64,000 nt of DNA from Heterohyrax brucei (GCA_028571685.1 CM053142.1:126038796-126102795); one strand, 5' to 3'. Shown: positions 1 to 12,600, counted from the first letter of the stretch. Translations and numbers: made by a program. The notes: generated by a model not told the origin, from the sequence alone.

Positions 1-185
1 CTCCCAGCAAAACTTCCAGGCCTTCGGACCATCAGTTGTGGTCTTTTAGTGGAGTTCTTCAGGCGTGCCCCTCTTTTTCTTGTGTTGCCACTGGGACTTA
101 ACATTGTGTGCCCCGTCGTGGCTGTCTTTGGTGGTGGCTGGGCACCATCTGATTCTTCTGGTCTCATGTTGTGTATCTTCTAATT
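1..185 (-). mobile_element. L1 3'-UTR fragment, antisense
   Basis: The reverse complement matches the 3'-UTR block of the two long L1 copies in this window (about 13920-14070 and 61430-61570): the words for 'ggtcttttagtggag' and 'catctgattcttctggtctc' recur there in reverse. The element continues upstream of the window. Confidence 0.7.
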
Positions 186-588
186 TCTGAGTCAAAACTC
201 AAAAAGTAGATGCTTTAACTGTAAGCCCCAGTCTTCTCTAATGTAAATTTATATGCAGTTTTCAGATGCATAATTTCTTAACACTAATACTAGGTATTGA
301 GATTTACTAGTGGTATTAAATTATGTTGATATTCAGTATCAGGTTAGTATTGAGAATATCACATGGATCTGTAAGTAAAAATCAAGGAAACATTTGCTAT
401 ATAGGATCTTACAACTGTCTGCAAACAGCAATACATTAACGTGGTCACTTTCTACTTGACCAGATTTTTACTACTATTAAGAAAAGGTGGATCAGGAAAG
501 ATAAACTGAATGTGTTGAATGGAGAATTGTGTGTGAAGTTTTAGCAGAGAAAAATTTAAGCAGGAAAATATGCTATTGTAATACATTT

Positions 589-735
589 GGAGGCCTGGTC
601 GCACAGTGGCTGAGAACTTGGACTGTTAAGAGAGAAATCAGGATTTCAGTCCACCAGCTGTATCTTAAAAGCCCCGTGCAGCAGTTAATCTCTGTCATAT
701 AGGGTCACTGTGAGTTCGAATCCAGTTGTCAGATG
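589..735 (+). mobile_element. AfroSINE, diverged
   Basis: The tRNA-like head (ggcctggtcgcacagtggct) is followed by a decayed B box and the body phrase tatagggtcactgtgagttc. Sense strand is +, reading from tRNA head to RTE-like tail. Confidence 0.65.
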
Positions 736-1294
736 GCAAAGCTTTCTCCCTCCAGGCCTGTCGTGTCATTTGGTATGTATAAGTTTGTGTTTGCATTAAA
801 TTGATGGAGGAGCTGTGATTTTCTTTGCAGAATGTGTTCAAAATGACCCATAAAAAGAAAAGCTTTCTTTTACTTCCCTGAAAAAGGTAAAACTGTTACT
901 TTCTTTTAAATACAAAACACATTTAACTTCTGTCAACAGCTCACATTCTAAATAATGCAGTCTGTACTTGCATTTATTATGTGCAATTGGAGTACTCAAA
1001 AAGCTTTTAGTGGTTTTTTTCCCTAACTTTTAAAATTCATTCATTCCGACTGTTAACGTTTTACAGAATAGTGGAAACCCTAGGTCAAATTGGAAAACTG
1101 AACAAAGACATTTCTGTTCTGGAAATTACCACTGAACTGGGTAGAGGATCCTCAGCTGTTGTGTAAACACATTATAATGAGATAATATTTATACCCTTTT
1201 CTTGCTAGCATTAGGTCAGTCGCAAATGTTATTCTTTCAACCCAGACCACTTAATAGAAATGCCATGCCGGCAGCCAGCTCCCTGTGCTTTCTC

Positions 1295-1444
1295 TTACAC
1301 TGAGGCTTATTAGTTTATGTGAATTATCTGCTTACGCTTCCCTAGTATCCAGGGAAAGCAAGAATCAGGAGTTAGGTCTATTCTTTGTTATGTATTTAAC
1401 AGCAATGTTTCTCAGATACCCAGGGCTGTCTGAGGTGCCCTTTT
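1295..1444 (+). repeat. Direct repeat copy A, local duplication
   Basis: About 150 bases starting ttacactgaggcttatt recur in the same orientation at 2237-2393, with scattered substitutions and one gap of about seven bases. Flanks on both sides are unrelated. I do not recognise a known repeat family. Copy A ends near tgaggtgccctttt. Confidence 0.8.
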
Positions 1445-1506
1445 TCCAAATGTGATGACAGTCATGTGTTTTCCTTTCTTTCTCCCTGTCTTAGCAAGAT
1501 GAAAAC

Positions 1507-1516
1507 AGTGAGAGAG

Positions 1517-1550
<34 letters not shown>
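1507..1550. repeat. (GA)n(TG)n microsatellite
   Basis: A short gagaga tract runs into about 16 TG units. It lies in single-copy intron. Confidence 0.95.
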
Positions 1551-1551
<1 letters not shown>

Positions 1552-2236
1552 TTTTACAACCCTTTTACTGTGAGATGTAACTGGAACCAGGATGTGAATG
1601 ATATGTGAGCTTGCTTCAGGCGGGGAATATAAACAGAGCCAAGCCTTAGAAATGCAAGGTGTGTAGTAGAGTCATTGACCTCTCTGTTTGCCCAGCTGCA
1701 GGGTGACTCCCTTCTCATTCTCCATCTGCTAAGTTGCTTCCCTTCCTAATACTATTTTATTTTTCTTTCAAACTGGAGTAGCCAACTAAACTTCCTGCAG
1801 ATGAGTTTGAGAATTACTAAAAACAGACAACCTTCCAATTACATACAGCCCCGAAAAAGCTGCTGCAGTTTGATACTTTTGTCCTTATGTTGTTCCTGTT
1901 CAGTAGTGCCTTTAACATTGCTAGCTTACATTTTTAAGGAAGAGCATGAGAAACTGTTGTAAAAATAAGAAAAAGTTCTTTATTAACCCCATGTTTAACT
2001 GTTCAAAGTCATTACTTCAAAGCACATTAATTTGTTTCTTAACAGCTTCATCTTAGTTATAAGATTGAATCTGAATAAGTTATGATTATTTGCAAAGGAA
2101 ATAAAATCTACCCTCTTTAGATAGGAATTTAATAGAATTTATCAGACTGTGCTACCATTGACTACTTGGGTGCTAAGTTCTGTTTCATTCCTTGATACAT
2201 CAGTTGCATTGGAGTAACCATACCTACGTGGTTTGG

Positions 2237-2393
2237 TTACACTGAGGCTTATTGGTTTGTGTAAATTATCTGCTTATACTTTCTCAGTATCCAAGGAAAG
2301 CAAGAGGCAAGAGTCCAGGGTTTAAGTCTGTTCTTTGTTATATATTTAAAAGCAATGTATTTCAGATACTCAGGGCAAACTGAGGTGCCTTTT
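2237..2393 (+). repeat. Direct repeat copy B, local duplication
   Basis: This is the partner of 1295-1444, in the same orientation and 942 bases downstream. It shares ttacactgaggcttatt, attatctgctta, ggaaagcaag and ttctttgttat with copy A. Confidence 0.8.
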
Positions 2394-2872
2394 GTGTATG
2401 AAGGAGTTCAGTTGTGTCCAGAATAAATAGGCTTCAGAATTGGCCTGGATGTCTAGGTCTGCATATAAAAACAGGCTAAATCTGTTAAAATCTGTGACTG
2501 CTATTCATGTAAGAAATACATCTTTTTGTTATTTGAAAAAATATTTAGCACTAATATTAACTAAAGCTTTGAAAAATAACTACATAGATCACTTTATTCC
2601 TCAAATTAGCAGACTTAATTGGCTGCATGGTTCAGAAGCCTCAAACATGTGCATATTTTCTAACTCGGCATTTCCTTTCTAGAAATTTATCGTAGGAAAT
2701 ATGATACAAATTTGTACAGAAATATAAGATTATATAAATGTTATAACTGAAATTTCACATAGCAAACATGAAAAGGGTATGTTAAGATTTTTGTTATATA
2801 TACTTCTAAATTTGTTAAAGAACAAATTATGTATACTGTTTATAAGGGAAGAAATAAAATAGAAGGAGTCGT

Positions 2873-3406
2873 AGATTGAATTGTGTTCCCCAAATATGTG
2901 TGTCAGCTTGGCTAAGTCATGGTTCCTAGTTTTGTGATTGCCCACCATTTTATCATCTGATAAGATTTTCATGTGTGCTGTAATATCTGGGATGTTGATG
3001 AGGTGGAATTAGGGTCAGTTATGATAATGAGGTAGGACTCAATGTACAAGTTCAGGTTGTGTTTTAAGTCGATTTATTTCAAGATATAAAAGAGGGTATA
3101 TTTCAGTCTAGTATTTATTAGTGGTACTGTGGAGTAGGGCAGGAAAGATAAACTGAATGACATGGGAACCTTCTGCTACCAAGAAACAACAGCCAGGACC
3201 CAGAGTCCCTGTGCTAAGAAGTGTCTTGACTAGGGAAAGTTAATGACAAGAACCATACCCAGTATCAACAGAGAGAAAAAGCCATCCCCTAGAGCTGGCA
3301 CTCTGATTGCAGACATCTCTCCTCCTAGACTGAGAGAATAAAGGTATCTTTGTGGTAGCCATCCACTTGTGGTATTGCTGTTAGCAGCACCAGATAACTA
3401 AGTCAG
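2873..3406 (+). mobile_element. Solo LTR, ERVL-MaLR-like fossil
   Basis: The start (attgaattgtgttcccc) and the end (aataaa signal, then gtggtattgctgttagcagcacc) have the layout of MaLR-type LTRs. It is related to, but not the same subfamily as, the LTR at 9171-9693. No internal retroviral region is attached. It is a solo copy of considerable age. Confidence 0.6.
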
Positions 3407-3504
3407 AAGGATATACATCAATGAGGTTTATCACAACTTTATAAAACAAAGTGTTGTCTATCCTAAAATGTTCAACATTAGGGAATTAGTTAAGTAACTT
3501 AGGA

Positions 3505-3675
3505 CACCAAAGCCCAAAGCCAAACCCGTTGCTGTCAAGTCAATTTCAAAGCATAGCAGCCCTATAGGACAGAGCAGAATAGCCCCATATGATTTCCAGG
3601 GAGCTGCTGGTGAATTCAAACTGTAGGCCTTTTTATTAGAGTCAAGCTCTTAACCACTGTGCAACCATGACTCCA
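3505..3675 (-). mobile_element. AfroSINE
   Basis: On the + strand it reads tail to head: gttgctgtcaagtcaattt, ccctataggacagagcagaa, then the tRNA head in reverse (gctcttaaccactgtgcaacc). Full length, moderately diverged. Confidence 0.9.
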
Positions 3676-3840
3676 AACAGTCATATAATAAAATAATTTG
3701 AAGCCCTTAAAATTATGTTTTAGAAGATTCCTTACTGATAATTGGAAAATGTTCTGATATTTTAAGTGAAAAAAGATATTAAAAATTTTAATACACTATA
3801 ATCCCAATTTTGGAAAATGATGGAAATAATTTTAAATAAG

Positions 3841-3865
3841 TGTGTGTGTGTGTGTGTGTGTGTGT
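3841..3865. repeat. (TG)n microsatellite
   Basis: About 12 uninterrupted TG units. Confidence 0.95.
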
Positions 3866-4077
3866 TCATTGATAAGAAAAACACTGAAAGGTGATACACT
3901 GAAATCTTACTGGTTGGTTATATGTGGAGGATTTTGTGTTTTTCTATAGTATTTATTTTACACATTGAATATAAAGCATTGCTTCGTACTCAGAAAACAA
4001 TATTTCTTTTTTTGATGTATGAACCATTATGTCTGTGTGCACAGTAAAATCTCTTTAATAAGGACTATTCTAATATG

Positions 4078-4234
4078 AGGAAACCCTGGTGGCTTAATGT
4101 TTATATACTACAGCTGGTAACCAAAAGATTGGCAGTTTAGATCCAGTAGGTGCTTCTTGGAAACTATATAGGGCAGTTCTACCCAGTCCTACAAGATCAC
4201 TATGACTCAGAAGCAACTTGATAGCAGTGGCAAT
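4078..4234 (+). mobile_element. AfroSINE
   Basis: The head aggaaaccctggtggctta is followed by gctggtaaccaaaagattgg and the RTE-like tail cttgatagcagtggcaatgg. Its 3' end lies 412 bases upstream of the first exon here. Confidence 0.88.
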
Positions 4235-4646
4235 GGTATTTGAATTTGGAGCTTTTTATAATTCCAAGGTTAAGCTAAAATTTATCCATGAATAAATGAT
4301 TTATTCTTCAGATTAATAATGGAGTGGAGATTTTAGAGAAACACTTTTGAGCCTAAGAGAACTCTTCAAATACACTGAAAGCATGTGTGTAAAGCTTTGT
4401 AAATTGTTGGGGGTTTTGTTTTTTGTTTTAATCAAAGGCTGTCCCCTAAGTGCCTCTTCCTGGCAGGTGAATTTCTCAGTCTTTTTTTTATGTAGAAGTA
4501 ATAATCCATAATTCATTTATTTTATAACAATATGGCTATCCCCTCACAGATAATATTTTTTACCATATACATCATATAATGGTTCTCGTTCACTCTTAAA
4601 GTTACAGACAAACGTCTTTTAACAATTTGGGTACCTTTTTCCACAG

Positions 4647-4829
4647 GTGATGAAGACATACCATATGTATCATGCAGAGAGCATCACTGCAGAAAGCAAG
4701 TTGAAAGAGGCTGAGAAACAAGAAGAAAAGCAAATTGGAAGATCAGGTGACCCAGTCTTTCACATTAAACTGGAGGAAAGACACCAGCGGCGAAGCTCTG
4801 TAAAGAAAATTGAAAAAATGAAAGAAAAG
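4647..4829 (+). CDS. SRGAP1: SRGAP1 coding exon, F-BAR domain (about residues 164-224)
   Basis: The exon is 183 bases, phase 0 at both ends: acceptor cacag|GTG, donor AAG|gtaggt. It reads 61 codons beginning VMKTYHMYHAES and ending VKKIEKMKEK. The first part is amphipathic helix of the F-BAR dimer; the centre is a lysine- and glutamate-rich stretch, and the end is a basic patch (RRSSVKK) typical of the srGAP membrane-binding face. The paralogue call rests on GRSGDPVFHIKLEERHQRR, which fits SRGAP1; SRGAP2 and SRGAP3 differ here as I remember them. Against the human protein from memory there is T for S in AESITAES and K for R in FHIKLEE. The reading frame stays open 57 bases into the intron before a stop at 4887-4889, so intron retention would give a truncated F-BAR protein, but nothing shows that this happens. 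Confidence 0.95.
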
Positions 4830-5321
4830 GTAGGTGAAAGCATATTGCAGAGCGATTGTCAGTTGACATCCTTTTCTCATTTGCTGTGACAACGCTGAGA
4901 ACACTGATGCAATAGCTGATGTACACACATTGTAAATTGTTGTGAAGTGATGCACATTTCCTCCCAAGAGGATGAAAAATGTTTAAGAAACTTAAAAATC
5001 ATGTAATAACAGCTGGATATCATTTAGTGTTGACTGCCAAGTATTCAGTACACAATAGAGATAACTGGAGTATTAACAAAGATTTCATTGCAGATGTGCC
5101 TGAAGCCCAAATACACTGTTTTTGTTGTTTCCTGTAACTGGGTGATTTGTGTTTTATTACTTAAATCATACGCAGAAAGTACTTGCCACTAAGAACATCG
5201 GGGGCCGTTTGTATATATGGAATGAATTGTTTAGATTAATAAAAACTCATGTATTGTTCTATGTTTTCTTTCAAAATCACTTTGTTTTCTTTCCCAATGC
5301 CTGAACCTTCTTCATTTCCAG
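4830..5321 (+). other. SRGAP1: SRGAP1 short intron (492 bp), no repeat seen
   Basis: This is the shortest complete intron in the window, from gtaggt to tttccag. It is AT-rich single-copy sequence with a pyrimidine-rich end (tttcccaatgcctgaacc, then ttcatttccag). I see no mobile element, RNA gene or open frame of interest in it. Confidence 0.85.
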
Positions 5322-5450
5322 AGACAAGCAAAGTATTCTGAAAATAAACTAAAGTCAATTAAGGCACGGAATGAATATCTCCTAACCCTGGAAGCAACCA
5401 ATGCCTCAGTTTTCAAGTATTATATTCATGATCTTTCAGATTTAATTGAT
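5322..5450 (+). CDS. SRGAP1: SRGAP1 coding exon, F-BAR domain (about residues 225-267)
   Basis: The exon is 129 bases, phase 0 at both ends, with acceptor ttccag|AGA and donor GAT|gtaagt, a near-perfect U1 site. It reads 43 codons beginning RQAKYSENKLKSIKARNEYL and ending YYIHDLSDLID. This is long F-BAR helix; the motif NEYLLTLEATNASVFKYY is nearly invariant in srGAPs. It follows the upstream exon after only 492 bases and precedes a 30.1-kb intron. SRGAP2 has alanine where SRGAP1 has threonine in YLLTLEA, again supporting SRGAP1. The length and both splice sites look intact, and no substitution that would damage the fold is visible. Confidence 0.95.
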
Positions 5451-5836
5451 GTAAGTACTTAAGACTTTTGTATTTTTCATATTAAGATAGAATTAGCAAC
5501 ATTATTTTATAGATTCTAAAATGACATCATTTATTAAAATGTTATGCATTACACAGAAAGAAAATACTGGTACTGGTTTAAACTATACAGATAATTAAGT
5601 CACTATTAATTGTAAATGCATGTGAAAAAAAAACTCAATGTAAAACAAATTGTTAGGTTCTGTGACATTGTGGGTTACCTGATAAACTCAGCTAGGAAAG
5701 GAACCTAAACATATAATGCAGTGAAAGAACCCTACCATCATTCACTGGCTCAAAATTTATTCACTTGGTTTCTACTACTAGAAATACTTAGGCTATAAGA
5801 CTTACATATGAGCCTTAAAATTTTTTTTGAAAAAAA

Positions 5837-5984
5837 TATTGCTGTCAAGTCAATTGCAACTCCTAGCAACTCTACAGGACAGAGTAGAACTCCCTCACAG
5901 GCTTTCCAAGAAGTGTCTAGAGGATTCGAACTGCCAGTGTTTCAGTTAGCAGCCAAATGCTTAACTACTATACCACCAAAGCCC
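5837..5984 (-). mobile_element. AfroSINE
   Basis: The + strand reads attgctgtcaagtcaattgc to ggattcgaactgcc (the B box in reverse) and ends in ataccaccaaagcccc. Full length. Confidence 0.88.
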
Positions 5985-7814
5985 CATATAAAACCTACTG
6001 TCATGAAATTTGAAGTGGCAAAGACAGAGACATTGAGCAAATGACTACATAAATGTTTATTACAATAGTGATAAACATTCTGAAGCAAGTATAGAGTGAG
6101 TACAAATAAACCACTTTTAAAGATTTGTCTAACTCTGTATATATAAAAGCACTTACTGGGCTAATTAGGCTAATTGAGAATGCCTCAAGTAAATATCCAC
6201 TATTTTCTATCTTTGTAATGCTTATTGCCATTGTTCTCCAACTTTAATCTCCACATCATCCAGAAAACATGTATGGAGTAGCCTAGTCATTGTCCTGACA
6301 CTGTAGGAGACTGCAAAGATTGAAACAGATAAAAATCCTTTATCAAAAAATGTTAGTGCCCATGGCGGGGCCAAGATGGTGGACTAGACACACATCTCCC
6401 CAGTTACCTCTAAGAACTAAGGCCTAGAGAAATAATGGAATGGAGCATTGTGGACATTCTGGGAGACCCAGGATCTGGCATAGGGTTGTAAGATTGGACG
6501 GTGCAACAGAAAGGGGAAAACTTGCTCTGTTGCAGTAGAGGCAGCAGCACGCTGAGTCATACTTCTGCTGGTGCATTATTTGAGAGGACTACAGGTACGG
6601 ATGCTTTCTTTGTTAACTGGCAGGCTGGGGCTTGGATTGGTGATCCTGTGAGCTTGGCAATGAGCCGGCTACTATGCTGAACTGCAGTGCTTAAGTAAAC
6701 AGTATATCCTGCAGCAGAGAGACTGAGCTTGGGACAACTACATCTAGAGAACCAAACTAAAGCTGCTGACTTGAGGGTGCCACTTCCCCTCCCCACTCTG
6801 TTGTCTGAGCTGGATCGTAGACTCTGCTGACTCAGTGCGGGAAAGGCACCTCAGGTAGGACACAGACTTGATCAGCTAAGAGGTGGAGTTAGCCATGCCT
6901 GAGGTTGCACCTGGGGCTAATTTCCACACTTAGCAACAGTGTCTGTCTGGATAGTGTTTCTCCCAGAAGAAAAGTTGTTTTTAAGATGATCATACTTAGG
7001 GATCATAATGGGGGCTGGCAGCCAAATGTGGCAGTGCCCTAATTCTTCCCCTCCTTGAGCCACATCATACTGTCTGGGGACGCCTGTGAGTCGCCATCTC
7101 TGTCAGACAGGATATGGGGCCTGCTACCCTGAGAGTCTGGCTACTTTCAGCTATGGCTGGTCATTGCCTCTCTCAGTGTAAAGGAGCAGTGACTGCTGCC
7201 TGTGTGTGGTGGGGCCATTTCCACCACTCTTCACTGAGCCATATCATAGCATTGCCTGATGGCCCCCAAGAGACTCCATAAGTAGGGCACCATCTTTGTG
7301 AGCCAGGAGGTAGAGCCTGCCACCTCTCAGGGCCTGGCTGCTTTCAGCTGCTGCTGGACAGCACCTCTCTCAGCAGAAAAGCAGTTTTTAAAATAAATAC
7401 ATCGAGAGAATGCAGCAGTCCAGGGCAGCCAAGTGTGGTGGCATCCTTCTCTCCTGTGTTGCCTGAGCTACACCATAGTCTTGACTGACATGACAACAGA
7501 GACTCGGCAAAAGTACGTCATTACCTTTAGTGGCAAGGAAGCAGGGCCTGCCACCCCTAAGGGCCCAGCTGGGGCCAGCCCCTAAGCCAAGCAGTATTGC
7601 TGGGCTTGACTGTGTCTGTATTGCCAGAGAAGCTATACTTAAGTCACCAGCACATAGAGAACACAGCCGTGGCTGGCAACCAAATCTAGCAGTGCCCTTC
7701 CCCATTCCTTTCTTAGAACTACACCACAGTCCTATTGGTGTAACACCAGAGAAACTGAACAGCTCATTGATGGCATGAAGATAACAATCAATATCTAACC
7801 ATTTAAAGACGCAG

Positions 7815-8690
7815 GCCATCATGGCTTGAAAAAACTCCCAAAATAAAGAATCAAAAAACTCTCCAGATGAAGAAGCCTTTCTGAAATTAGCAGAGGTAGA
7901 ACACTAAACAGTTACATATAGAGCCCTCCTAGAAGTTAAACAAAATGCAAGAGAACAAAATGAAAAATTAAATAAGCTATGTGAACTGCTAGAACATCAA
8001 CACTCTGAAAACCAGCAGATCAGTAATAAAATTACAGAATTACATAATTCAATGCAAAGCCAAAAGAGCAGGATGGAGGAAAGGAAATACAGAATTAGTG
8101 AGCTTGAAGATAAAGCAACTGACACCAGCATTCATGAGGAGAAATCAGATAAGAGAAACAAGAAAAATGAAGAAACATTAAGAAGTATATGGTTTAATCT
8201 GTGAATAACTGGAGTTCCTGAATAGGGGGAGAATAGCAGAAAACACAGAATTGTTGAAGAGTTACTGACAGAAAACTACCCTGAAACTATGAAAGAAGAG
8301 AATATAGACATTCAAGATGCTTATTGAACACCACAAAAACCAGACCCCAAAAGAAAGACACAAAGACATATTATAATCAGGCTTAATAAAATGAAACATA
8401 AAGAAAGGCTCTTAAAGGAAGCAAGGCTTAAAGCAAACTAATGTACAAAGGGAAGCCCTGAGGCTTTTATCTGACTTCTTGGCAGAAACCATGTTGCCAA
8501 GAAGACAGTGAAATGATACATGCAAAGTCTTTAATGAGAAAAACTTTAAACAAGTATTGTATGTCCTGCAAAACTGCTTCTCAAATATGGTGGTGAAATT
8601 AAGACATTTGCAGATAAACAGAAGCTTAAAAACGTTGCAAAAACCAAACCAAAACTATAAGAAGTACTGAAAGAAGCTGCATGGTGGAAA
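7815..8690 (+). pseudogene. L1 ORF1 relic
   Basis: Translation in pieces gives the L1 ORF1p pattern: a glutamate- and lysine-rich coiled-coil region, then a segment like ITGVPE...ENYPETMKEENIDIQDAY, then PDPKRKTQRHIIIRLNKMKH, the RRM-like RNA-binding region, and a C-terminal domain (YVLQNCFSNM-like, tttgcagataaacag). ORF1p would be the RNA-binding trimer of L1. In-frame stops are visible at several places, for example within ITGVPE(stop)GENSRK, so no full protein is encoded. Confidence 0.8.
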
Positions 8691-9170
8691 AACAATAGTA
8701 TCAAATGTATCCTTAAGGATTCTATGAGGGCAAAGGCCTTACTCAGAGGCCTACTGAGTTAGGAAAGTCACTAAGCTTAATCAAAGCCAAAACATTAAAA
8801 TCAGGCAGCTAGTGATCTTAACCTGAAATCTGTGATGTAATCACCCTGTAAAGAGGCATATATTACAGTAGATATAACCTTTTCAGATGGAGAGGAAATT
8901 AAGAGGATATATAGACGCTAAAGATTGGTTTCAACTTAGAACATTAAGGGGGAATCAAAGAAGTACCCACAAAGCAAACTAACAATGCAACATACCAAAA
9001 CATGAAACATGATACAGGAGTCTCAACAAACATAAAATCAGCACTGAGAAAGATGAAAAGTAAACCCATAAAGAAAGACCACCTAGAACAGAATATTCAG
9101 AGGAACAAAGAAAACATAAACAATACAAAAATAAAGGCACCGAAAGACAGCAGTAAACACATAGTGTCAT

Positions 9171-9693
9171 GGATTGAAATGTGTCCCCTAGAACGTGTGT
9201 AGCCATGTGGCTGGGCCGTGATTCCCAATATTTTATGATTGTGCTCCATTTTGTGATTTTTCTATGCTCTGTGTTAGAAGATTAGGGTGGGACTATTAAT
9301 CCGTTCATGAGATCACCTCACTGCTCCACTGTAAAGGGAGTTTCCCTGGATTATGGCTTCTGCCTCCCTTCATCCTTTCATCCTAGAAGAGATAGAAGGA
9401 AAGGGAAGCAAGCAGAAAATTGGGAACTTCATACCATCAAGAAAGAAGCACCAGGAGAAGAGCACATCCTTTAGACCTGAGGTTCCTGCGCAAAGATGCT
9501 CCCTGACCAAAGACTGATGCAACACAAGGACTTTTCTCCAGAGCTGACAGAGGGAAAGGCTTTCCCTGGAACAGACACCCCAAATTTGGATTTGTAGCCT
9601 ACTGGACTATATAAGAATACACTCTTATTTGCTAAATCCATCCAGACTGTGGTATTTCTGTTAGAGCAGCACTAGATGGCTAAAACATATATT
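9171..9693 (+). mobile_element. Solo LTR inside L1, ERVL-MaLR-like fossil
   Basis: The segment begins tgtcatggattgaaatgtg and ends ggtatttctgttagagcagcac...gctaaaaca, giving the TG...CA ends of an LTR. The L1 at 57205-57215 shows the uninterrupted sequence (cacatagctatcgataatt), so the LTR is younger than its host L1. The copy at 24190-24727 belongs to the same subfamily. No internal region is present. Confidence 0.75.
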
Positions 9694-9699
9694 TATCAA

Positions 9700-12600
9700 T
9701 AGTTACACTGAATATAAATGAATTAAAAAGGCAGAGAGTAACAGCTTGGATCAGGAAAAACTACCCATCTATATGTTGGTCACAAGAAATCTTAGACTCA
9801 AAGATATGAACAAACTGAAAATCAAAGGATGAACAAATATGTACCAAGCCAACAACATGCAAAGAGCAGGAGTGGCAATACTAATAATCTCAGATAAAAT
9901 AGATTTTAATATAAAATCCACCACTGTAGACAAGGATGGTCACTATTGCTGAAAGGTACAGTACATAAGCAGGATATAGCTGTATTAAATGTTTATACAC
10001 CCAGTATTAGAGCATCTAGATACATCAAACAAATGCTGACAGCATTGAAAAATGAGATAGATTGCTCCACAATAATGGTGGCAGACTTCAATGCTACACT
10101 TTAAGTAATGGGCAGATCATCCAGGAAAAAGCTCAGTGTACAGAAGATCTTATTGCAACAATTAATTGACTAGACTTGCATCAACATTTATGGAACTTTT
10201 TACCCCCAAACAGCTAAGTACAGTTTCTTTTCCAGTGCACATAGAACATTCTCCAGAATAGACCACATGTTAGGTCATAAAGCAAGTCTCAACAAAATCC
10301 AAACCATTGAATATTTGCAAAGCATCTTTTCAGATCATAAAGCCATAAAAGTCAAAATCAGCAGCAAAAAAAAAAAAAAAATAGGTAGAAATTTGAACTC
10401 ACAGAAACTGAATAACACTTTGCTCAAAAATCCATGGGTTACAGAAGAAATTAAAGACACAGTAAAGAAATTTATGGAATCAAATGAGACAGAAAGCACA
10501 TCCTACTGGAATCTATGGGATACAGCAAAAGCAGTGCTCAGAGATCAGGTTATATCTATAAATGCACCCATCTGGAATGACGAAAGGGCCCAAACCAAAG
10601 AGTTAACAACCCTACAACTTGAGTAAGCTGAAAGAAAGCAACAAAAGAACCCCTTGGACACCAGAAGAAAACAGATAATACAGATTAGACCAGAAGTAAA
10701 TGAGCTAGAGAACTCAAAAACCATTGAAAGAAGTAACAAAACCAAAAGCTGTTTTTCTGAAAAGATCAACGAAGTTTATAAAGCTTTGGCTAAACTTACA
10801 AAAGAAAAACAGGAGAGGAAACACGGAATCCCAGTGAGAAATGAGATGGGAAATGTCACAACAGACCCAACCAAAATCAAAAGTATCATAACAAAACTAC
10901 GAAAAACTGTACTCTGTAACATTTGAAAACTTAGAGGAAATGGACAAATGTCTAGATTCACATCATCTACCAAAATTACCGCAAGGAAAAGTGAACAACT
11001 TAATAAACCCATCACAAAAGAAGAGATTGAAAAAGTAATGAAAAAGTTACCAACCAAAAAAATCCTGGCCCAGATGACTTCACCATTCTACCAAACTTTC
11101 AGAAAGCAGTTAGTTCCAATACTGCTGAAGCTGTTTCACAACATAGACAAGATAAGAATATTCTCAAGTTCATTGTGTGAAGCCAACATAACTCTGGTAC
11201 CAAAACCAGGGAAAGATCCAAGAAAAAAGGAAAATCATGGACCAATATGACTCATGAACTTAGATGCAAAAATGTTCAACAAAATCCTAGCCAATAGAAT
11301 TCAACAACATATCAAAAAAATAGTTCATCATGACCAGGCTAGATTCCTACCAGCAATGCAGGGCTGGTTCCGTATAAAAAAAAACAATTACTGTGATCAA
11401 CCACATAAATAACATGAAGGATAAGAGTCACCTGATTTTGTCAATTGATGCAGAAAAGGCATTTGAGAAAGTCCAACACTCATTCATGTTAAAAACTCTC
11501 AGCAAAATTGGAATAGAAGGGAAATTCCTCAGTGCAGTAAGGGGCATCTGTGCAAAGCCAACCACCTACATCATCCAAAATGGAAAAAGATGGAATGAAT
11601 TCTCTTTGAGAGTGGGAACTAGACAAAGAAGCCCACTGTCACCACTTCTGTTCAACATTATGGTAGAGGTTCTACCCAGAGCAATTAGACAAGACAAAAA
11701 AATAAAGGGTATCCGCATTGGCAAAGAAGAAGTAAAAATATCCCTATGTGCAGACAATATGATTGTATACACAGAGAACCCTAAAAAATCCATAAATATA
11801 CTACTGGAACTAATAGAAGAGTTTAGCAGTATATCAGGATACAAGACAAACATAAGTAAATCAGTAGGATTCCTTTACACTAACAAAGAGATCATCAAAG
11901 AGGAAGTCACCAAATCAATACCATTTACTGTAGCCTCCAAGAAGATAAAATACCTAGGAATAAATCTAACCAGAGAAATAAGAGAACTATGCAGAGAAAA
12001 TTACAAGACTTTACTGCAGGAAATCAAGAGACTTAATGTAAGTGGAGAAACCTACCTTGGTCATGGATAGGAAGATTTACATTGTGAAAATGTCTATTTT
12101 ACCCAAAGCAGTGTACGTATACAATGCAAACCCATTACAAATTCCAGTGTTATTTTTTAATGAGATGGAGAAACAAACCAGCGACTTTGTTTGGGAAAGT
12201 AAGAAACGCTAAATAAATACAGCACTACTGAAGTAGAGGAACACAGTGAGAGACCTCATACTACCCAACCATAGAACCTGTTATACTGCCACAGTAGTCA
12301 AAACAACCTGGTACTGGTACAAAAAGAGAGATGTAGACCAATGGAACTGAATTGAGACGCCATTATATCACCATCCTCTTGTGAACAGTTGATATTTGAC
12401 AAAGGCCTAAAGGTCATAAACTTGGGTAAAAACAGTCTCTTTAACAAATGGTGTTGGTAAAATTCGATATCCATCTGCAAAAAAAACTGAAGACCTGTAT
12501 CTCACAGCTTACACAAAAACTAACTCAAAATGGGCCAAAGACCTAAAGATCAAACCTAAAACGAAGGAAAAATAGGATCAGCAATGGAAGTTCTAGTACA

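Larger units (their letters stand above)
736..2872 (+). other. SRGAP1: SRGAP1 intron, mostly unique sequence
   Basis: Apart from the two direct-repeat copies and the microsatellite, I see AT-rich single-copy intron with no gene. An 80-codon open frame at 2440-2682 shows no family resemblance and looks like chance. Confidence 0.6.

Noticed and set aside
4830-4889. In-frame read-through of the first exon into its intron, giving a truncated F-BAR protein reminiscent of human SRGAP2C
   Set aside because: A 19-codon extension before a stop is expected by chance, and the donor gtaggt is good. No sign of use.
7388-7822. 144-codon antisense open frame
   Set aside because: It lies wholly in the 5' UTR of the L1, antisense to it, with no start context or homology.
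11393-12070. 225-codon open frame as an active reverse transcriptase
   Set aside because: It is a stretch of L1 ORF2 with an altered catalytic box (CADN) inside a multiply broken element.
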